Shown piece by piece: positions 58,164-64,000 of a stretch of DNA of 64,000 nt; position 1 is the stretch's first letter; each line of letters opens with the position of its first letter. Made by a program: the position numbers and the translations under genes. Where the stretch lies: the NCBI GenBank assembly GCA_963965975.1, contig OZ014421.1, positions 5,135,001-5,199,000 on the forward strand, in the 5' to 3' direction. This stretch comes from Xestospongia bergquistia (lineage: Eukaryota; Porifera; Demospongiae; Haplosclerida; Petrosiidae). Under the pieces are notes generated by a model, which was given only the letters and a program-made list of their open reading frames with translations, ran no database searches and had not been told where the DNA came from.

Positions 58164-61100
58164 CTAGAAATTAGTTGTCTCATCATTGTCTTCGAGATCA
58201 GATACTTGTAAAATATCAGTGTCTGCTATTGATGAGAGATCAGTTGATAGTCCACCAACTGTAAAACCTGAGTCAATAGAAGTTGCTAATGATATTTGCT
58301 CAAAATTATAGAAAGAAATGATAGTTTCTTGAAGTAAAGATACAATATTATGGTGATGATTTTGTTTGGCTTTATCAAGAGGTGTCTTGTTTAATACGTC
58401 TTTTAGAAATGGACTAGCACCACTTTTTAGTAGTTGCCTGACAATATTTTCATGTCCATATTGACAAGAAAGGTGTAGTGCTGTAGTACCAGTAGAAGCT
58501 TGGTGATTGATATTAATTTGTTTTTTTAATAACTCTCTCACAACATTATCATGTCCTTTTGAACAAGCTATCATAAGTGGTGTCCATCCAATGTATGTGT
58601 ATAGGTTTGGGTCTGCCTCATAAGTAAGAAAGCTAGATACAACAGAAGAGTGACCATGATGACTAGCAATATAAATAGCTGTTTCTCCATGTTTGTTTCG
58701 TGCATTAATCGAAACATTCTTCTCTAATAATAACTCAACAACATCATTATGACCATTTTGACTGGCCACCATAAGAGGTATCCAGCCATCTTTATCAGGT
58801 AGGCTCGAGTCTGCCCCATTGGTAAGTAAGGTAGAAACAACAGCTGAGTTACCATTATGGCTAGCAATACAAATGGCTGTAATTCCATTCTTATTTTGTG
58901 CATTAATCATAACATTCTTCTTTAGTAATAACTCAACAATATTACCATGACCATTTTGACTAGCTACCATAAGAGGTGTCCAGCCATCTTTATCAGGTAG
59001 GCTCGGGTCTCCCCCATTGGTAAGTAAGGTAGAAACAACAGCTGAGTGGCCATTATGGCTAGCGTTAAAAATGGCTGTTATGCCATGCTTATTTTGTGCA
59101 TTAATCATAACATTCTTCTCTACTAATAATTCAACAACATCATTGTGACCATTTTGACTGGCTACCATAAGAGGTGTTGAGCCATCTTCATCTGGTAGAT
59201 TAGGGTCTGCCCCATTGGTAAGTAAGATGGAGACGACAGAAGAGTGACCATTATGGCTAGCATTATAAATGGCTGTTTTTTTGTCTTTGTTTTGTGCATT
59301 AATCAAAACATTTTTCTTCAGTAATAATTCAACAACATCATGATGACCATTTTGACTGGCTACCATAAGAGGTGTTGAGCCATCTTCATCAGGTAGGTTA
59401 GGGTCTGCCCCATTGGTAAGTAAGATGGAGACGACAGATGAATGACCATTCCAGCTGGCAATATAGGTAGATGTTATTCCCTTTTTACCTTGAGAATTTA
59501 TTGAAACATTCTTCTTTAGAAATAATTCAACAACGTCACCATGACCATTTTTACTAGCTACCATAAGAGGTGTGTAGCCATCTTCATCAGGGAGGCTTGG
59601 GTCTGCCCTATTGGTAAGTAAGGTAGAGACGACGGCTGAGTAGCCATTATGGCTAGCAATACAAATGGCTGTTATTCCATGCTTATTTTGTGCATTAACC
59701 AAAACATTCTTCTCTAGTAATAATTCAACAACATCATTATGACCATTTTTACTAGCTACCATAAGAGGTGATGAACCATCTTCATCAGGTAGGTTTGGGT
59801 CTGCCCCATTGGTAAGTAAGGTAGAGACAACAGCTGAGTGGCCATTATGGCTAGCAATACAAATGGCTGTAATTCCATGCTTATTTTGTGCATTAATCAT
59901 AACATTTGTCTTAAGTAATAACTCAACAACATCATTATGACCATTTTTACTAGCTACCATAAGAGGTGTCCAGCCATCTTCATCAGGTAAATTAGGGTCT
60001 GCTCCATTGGTAAGTAAAGTAGAGATAACAGCTGAGTGGCCATCATGGCTAGCAATACAAATGGCTGTAATTCCATGCTTATTTTGTGCATTAATCATAA
60101 CATTTGTCTTAAGTAATAACTGAACAACATCATCATGACCATTTTTACTAGCTACCATAAGAGGTGTCCAGCCATCTTCATCAGGTAAATTAGGGTCTGC
60201 TCCATTGGTAAGTAAGGTAGAGACAACAGCTGAGTGGCCATTATGGCTAGCAATACAAATGGCTGTAATTCCACGCTTATTTTGTGCATTAGTCAAAACA
60301 TTTGTCTTTAGTAATAACTGAACAACATCCCAATGACCATTTTTACTAGCTACCATAAGAGGCATTGAGCCATCTTCATCAGGTAAATTAGGGTCTGCTC
60401 CATTGTTAAGTAAGGTAGAGACAACAGCTGAGTGGCCATTATGGCTAGCAATATAAATGGCTGTTATACCATGTTTGTTTTGTGCATTAATCAAAACATT
60501 TCCCTCTAGTAATAACTTAATGACATCAATATGACCATTTCGACAAGCTACCATAAGAGGTGTTGAGCCATCTTCATCTGGTAGGTTAGGGTCTGCTCCA
60601 TTGATAAGTAAGATAGAGACGACAGAAGAGTGACCATTATGGCTAGCATTATAAATGGCTGTTATGCCATGCTTATTTTGTGCATTAATCAAAACATTCT
60701 TCTCTACTAATAATTCAACAACATCATTATGACCATTTTGACTAGCTACCATAAGAGGTGTTGAGCCATCTTCATCTGGTAGGTTAGGGTCTGCCCCATT
60801 GGTAAGTAAGATGGAGACAACAGAAGAGTGACCATTATGGCTAGCAATATAAATGGCTGTTTTTTTGTCTTTGTTTTGTGCATTAATCAAAACATTCTTC
60901 TTTAGTAATAATTCAACAACATCATGATGACCATTGTGACTGGCTACCATAAGAGGTGTCCAGCCATCTTCATCAGGCAGGTTTGGATCTGCCCCATTGG
61001 TAAGTAAGATAGAGACAAGGGAAGAATGACCACTATAGCTAGCAATAGAAATGGATGTTCGTCCTTCTTTGTTTTGGGTATTTATTAGAATATAATTTAA

Positions 61101-62876
61101 TAATAACTCATAAACATCAATGTGACCATTTTCATAGGCTACCATAAGAGGTGTCCAGCCATATTTATCAGGTAGGTTAGGGTCTGCCCCATTGGTAAGT
61201 AAGGTAGAGACGACAGAAGAGTGACCATTATGGCTAGCAATATAAATGGCTGTTATACCATGTTTATTTTGTGCATTAATGAAAACATTTCCCTCTAGTA
61301 ATAACTTAATGACATCAATATGACCATTTCGACAAGCTAACATAAGAGGTTTTTGACCATTTTCATCAGGTAGGTTAGGGTTTGCCCCTTTGGTAAGTAA
61401 GGTAAAGATGACAGAAGAGTGACCATTCCAGCTAGCAAGATGAATGGCTGTCATTCCATGTTTATTTTGTGCATTAATCAAAACATTCTTCTTTAGTAGT
61501 AATAACTCAACAACATCATCATGACCATTTTTACTAGCTACCATAAGAGGTGTTGAGCCATCTTTATCAGGTAGGTTTGGGTCTGCTCCATTGGTAAGTA
61601 AGCTTGTTGTAGATAATACATAACCACTTTGACTAGCCACAAATAATACTGTAGTAGCATTATTATTTTTCATTTTACATATAGTAGATATCACTGATTC
61701 ACCTGATCTTATTAGTTGTGTATAATTACCACCTACTTCAAGAAGAAGAGCTATAGCAGAAAGTGGATCATGAGATTGAACAGCTTTCATAAGAGCTGAG
61801 TCAAATGTCATGTTATCTTGTGAATCTTCATAATTAAAGACTACTTTAGTGTCTACTGTTAATGAGATGACTCCAATTGCTTTTAACTCTCGACTGTCAA
61901 AACTAGATCTTGTTATAAGGTAAGCTATTTCTTTAGATATTCTCCATGTAATGTATAAACTACCCTCTTTGACTACAATGTCATGTAGTGACTCATCATA
62001 TTCTTTGAAAAGGAGCTTCACCAAATACTCAAAATGCTCTAATGTAACATCTAACCACATTTTCTTTACTTTCAATGTTATTTTTACTTTACCTGGTATG
62101 TCTTGCTTTGATTTTATCTTATCAACCAGAGCCCTCATTTTTGTTGTTTTGAATGTTTCTAAATCATCTTGATATTTCTGAACTTCATAAGGCAAGATAG
62201 TGTCAGACAGAAACTTCTCAACTATTCTCTGAAGAAATCGACAATTAAGATAATTCCAGTGGTCATCTAGTATATTAAACAGTTTGTTGTATGTGATATC
62301 AGCAACATCTAGATCAGGTATGGGCATTCCACTATTCTGCTGTCGTATTCTTAAGTATCGATAAAATGGTAAAAGTTTGTTTTGTTTTTGTTGAAAAGTC
62401 TCCTGTGTTTCTGCAACTAGTGCAGCAAATGTGTGTTCTAAATCAGTGATCTTTTCTACTATGCCTTTTTTAAGCTTTACATTAATCTCAATTGGCTCTT
62501 GTTCTTCAATGATGGAGTCATGATCACTAGTTGATGGTTGGTCATCATTGACATTGCTATGTTCTTCATGTTTTAAAGTGAGTTGTGTTTGGTCTAGAAT
62601 AGTAGCATATTTTGTTCTGATACACTCAGCAACAGCAGGATTGATCCTTTCTACTGCATCAGCTATAGTACCCCATGAATGTTTGGTATTGGTTTGGTCC
62701 AGCCATTTTTGTAAAGAATGCATTTTGCGTTGCCATATTTCAGCATATTGTACCTCGATACTCTTAATATCAACATAAGAAACTTTGAGACTTACAGCAA
62801 CTTGATCCCATTCAACTAATTCTTTCAGTTCATGACATAATACATCAAGAGTAGGTGGACTGAGATTATCAGACAT
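58164..62876 (-). CDS. Death-domain / ankyrin-array protein B
   Basis: The paralogue of gene A in the second duplication unit: one coding exon, 1570 aa from the MSDNLSPPTLDVL methionine. The acceptor TCATTCTACAG precedes the ATG by six bases. Death domain about 1-95, helical module about 140-375 (LFNILDDHWNYLNCRFLQRI), then about 33 ankyrin repeats (about 395-1490) of the same two alternating types. Repeats with altered loops include EGRTSISIASYSGHSSLVS and GWTPLMIACSKGHDNVVREL. The tail is intact: LLQETIISFYNFEQISL, a Ser/Asp-rich stretch and DNDETTNF. Array length differs from gene A by about ten repeats, consistent with repeat gain or loss by unequal exchange. Localisation is probably cytosolic; no signal peptide remains with this start. 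Ligand and pathway are unknown. Confidence 0.88.
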   Translation of the reverse strand: MSDNLSPPTLDVLCHELKELVEWDQVAVSLKVSYVDIKSIEVQYAEIWQRKMHSLQKWLDQTNTKHSWGTIADAVERINPAVAECIRTKYATILDQTQLTLKHEEHSNVNDDQPSTSDHDSIIEEQEPIEINVKLKKGIVEKITDLEHTFAALVAETQETFQQKQNKLLPFYRYLRIRQQNSGMPIPDLDVADITYNKLFNILDDHWNYLNCRFLQRIVEKFLSDTILPYEVQKYQDDLETFKTTKMRALVDKIKSKQDIPGKVKITLKVKKMWLDVTLEHFEYLVKLLFKEYDESLHDIVVKEGSLYITWRISKEIAYLITRSSFDSRELKAIGVISLTVDTKVVFNYEDSQDNMTFDSALMKAVQSHDPLSAIALLLEVGGNYTQLIRSGESVISTICKMKNNNATTVLFVASQSGYVLSTTSLLTNGADPNLPDKDGSTPLMVASKNGHDDVVELLLLKKNVLINAQNKHGMTAIHLASWNGHSSVIFTLLTKGANPNLPDENGQKPLMLACRNGHIDVIKLLLEGNVFINAQNKHGITAIYIASHNGHSSVVSTLLTNGADPNLPDKYGWTPLMVAYENGHIDVYELLLNYILINTQNKEGRTSISIASYSGHSSLVSILLTNGADPNLPDEDGWTPLMVASHNGHHDVVELLLKKNVLINAQNKDKKTAIYIASHNGHSSVVSILLTNGADPNLPDEDGSTPLMVASQNGHNDVVELLVEKNVLINAQNKHGITAIYNASHNGHSSVVSILLINGADPNLPDEDGSTPLMVACRNGHIDVIKLLLEGNVLINAQNKHGITAIYIASHNGHSAVVSTLLNNGADPNLPDEDGSMPLMVASKNGHWDVVQLLLKTNVLTNAQNKRGITAICIASHNGHSAVVSTLLTNGADPNLPDEDGWTPLMVASKNGHDDVVQLLLKTNVMINAQNKHGITAICIASHDGHSAVISTLLTNGADPNLPDEDGWTPLMVASKNGHNDVVELLLKTNVMINAQNKHGITAICIASHNGHSAVVSTLLTNGADPNLPDEDGSSPLMVASKNGHNDVVELLLEKNVLVNAQNKHGITAICIASHNGYSAVVSTLLTNRADPSLPDEDGYTPLMVASKNGHGDVVELFLKKNVSINSQGKKGITSTYIASWNGHSSVVSILLTNGADPNLPDEDGSTPLMVASQNGHHDVVELLLKKNVLINAQNKDKKTAIYNASHNGHSSVVSILLTNGADPNLPDEDGSTPLMVASQNGHNDVVELLVEKNVMINAQNKHGITAIFNASHNGHSAVVSTLLTNGGDPSLPDKDGWTPLMVASQNGHGNIVELLLKKNVMINAQNKNGITAICIASHNGNSAVVSTLLTNGADSSLPDKDGWIPLMVASQNGHNDVVELLLEKNVSINARNKHGETAIYIASHHGHSSVVSSFLTYEADPNLYTYIGWTPLMIACSKGHDNVVRELLKKQININHQASTGTTALHLSCQYGHENIVRQLLKSGASPFLKDVLNKTPLDKAKQNHHHNIVSLLQETIISFYNFEQISLATSIDSGFTVGGLSTDLSSIADTDILQVSDLEDNDETTNF

Positions 62877-64000
62877 TGTGAACTGTAGAATGATATATAG
62901 AAGAGAAACAATCAATCCTAAGCCCTTGTTTGTAATCATTCAATTGTTGTCATGACAACATCAAATGCACTAAGTAATCAGTACAATCTCACTACAGTTT
63001 ATTTAATGCATACTAGAGATTTATTTTGTGACATACCTTTGTGATATATATCTGCTCTATTGGATTGTCCACTTACACCAATGATACTAAAAGTTGATAG
63101 AGCTATATATTGATGTAGATTTATATTACAATGTTACTGTTGCTGTGTCAGAAGAGATGATTAATTGAGTCAAGAACACTTAGGTCACGGCAAATATTGA
63201 GGAAATTGACTCAAGAATAGATTATGAATCCAGTTTCTATCTGAGGTAGAGCTAGGAGTACCAAGGTATCACTTATTTAACAGATCTCTAATGTTCAGTA
63301 GCTGAGTAGTTCAAATGTTAGAATCAGTAAGATATATGGGGATGATAGTTAAGTAAGTATTGAGGTAATTGAGTCAAGAGTAGATTAGCAACAAGAATGC
63401 ACTGTGTTGAAATTTTGAGAAATTGATGTAATTTAGTCAAGAGAGGAGAAGGTTAATGGTGAATTAGATATTAAGAAGTCAAGAGATGAGTGCACTAGAT
63501 ATTAAGGTAATTGAAAAAAACGTTAATGGTGTATTAGATTATAGAAGAGAACTTTAATGGTGTATTAAATATTAAGATAATTGAAGAGAACGTTAATGGT
63601 GCATTAGATATTAAGGTAATTGAAGAGAATGTTAATGGTGCATTAAATATTAAGGTAATCTAGTCAAAAGAAGACTTGTAATAAGAATGCTAATTCAATA
63701 TTGTGGTAAGAGTAGCAGACTGATGGTGAATACACTGATTTATCAAACAGCTTTGATAGAGGAATATGAACATACAAATTATATGACAGAGATATATTTT
63801 ATAAGTAGATACTCTATTACTGAGAAGCTACCAGATAGTGCAGCAAGAGTATGTACAGGTGGTCTTCCAGCAGTAACAAGCAATTCGATTCTGAGAGAAA
63901 ACAATTGAGTTAAAAAGACTTTCCCGCTTGTAATCTGTCAAAAAATAAAAAATAAATACGAATATTTTATCATTACTTACCAACAGGAAAGGAAATAAGA
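62877..64000 (-). other. 5' region of ankyrin gene B (counterpart of 55034-56110)
   Basis: Repeats the unit A layout: intron, degenerate 38-40-bp repeat at about 63440-63660, probable exon starting at 63890 after TCTCTCAG, and a donor following 63981. In the exon a three-base insertion (GGAAGACCACCTG, unit A GGAAGACCTG) is the only indel seen. The promoter lies outside the window. Confidence 0.55.

Noticed and set aside
62548..62778. Plus-strand frames antisense to the death domains of genes A and B
   Set aside because: They are complementary shadows of strongly conserved minus-strand coding sequence and appear in both copies for that reason.

Overview
The window is animal nuclear DNA that looks like a marine sponge, most likely a haplosclerid demosponge of the Amphimedon type. 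The evidence is AT-rich sequence, very dense genes, many introns of 40-70 bp with GT..AG ends, metazoan orthologues, a large beta-helix/multi-TM receptor gene of a kind I associate with sponges, and death-domain/ankyrin genes in tandem. The species name is inference. No prokaryotic features, tRNA, rRNA or CRISPR array were seen.

Layout. 1-1777 (-): 5' part of a two-pore channel gene (TPCN) running off the left edge. 1778-4379: intergenic, with three helically phased TCF/LEF-type sites and a 60-bp satellite. 4380-10870 (+): RALGPS, a Ral exchange factor with a hAT remnant in an intron. 11422-16614 (-): INTS11, the Integrator endonuclease, 23 coding exons including one of 12 nt, with a MULE-like element in an intron. 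16873-24603 (+): a BET double-bromodomain gene sharing a 258-bp divergent promoter with INTS11. 24604-27729: intergenic, with a GC-rich hairpin and a 33-bp repeat. 27730-31576 (-): a bHLH-Orange (HELT/HEY-like) factor. 32011-32878 (+): a small coiled-coil gene that aligns well with SYCE2 of the synaptonemal complex. 32998-34392 (-): intronless DCAF10. 35005-42243 (-): a 1486-aa beta-helix ectodomain fused to a multi-pass membrane domain. 42630-46896 (-): PRPF4. 47010-48547 (+): Flower/CACFD1. 48711-50900 (+): ATAT1.

The right end (about 49968-64000) is a 6.9-kb tandem segmental duplication. Each unit carries the 3' half of ATAT1 plus a minus-strand gene for a death-domain / helical-module / ankyrin-array protein with its 5' region. 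The second ATAT1 copy is a broken pseudogene. The two ankyrin genes differ in array length (1158 and 1570 aa) and in their C-terminal tails.

Exon models for RALGPS, INTS11, BET, the bHLH gene, SYCE2, the beta-helix gene, PRPF4, CACFD1 and ATAT1 were built by hand from splice sites. In each case phases agree and total coding length is a multiple of three. Most genes are housekeeping or signalling genes without functional linkage. The parts most likely to be new biology are the beta-helix membrane protein, the duplicated death-ankyrin locus and the sponge SYCE2 candidate.
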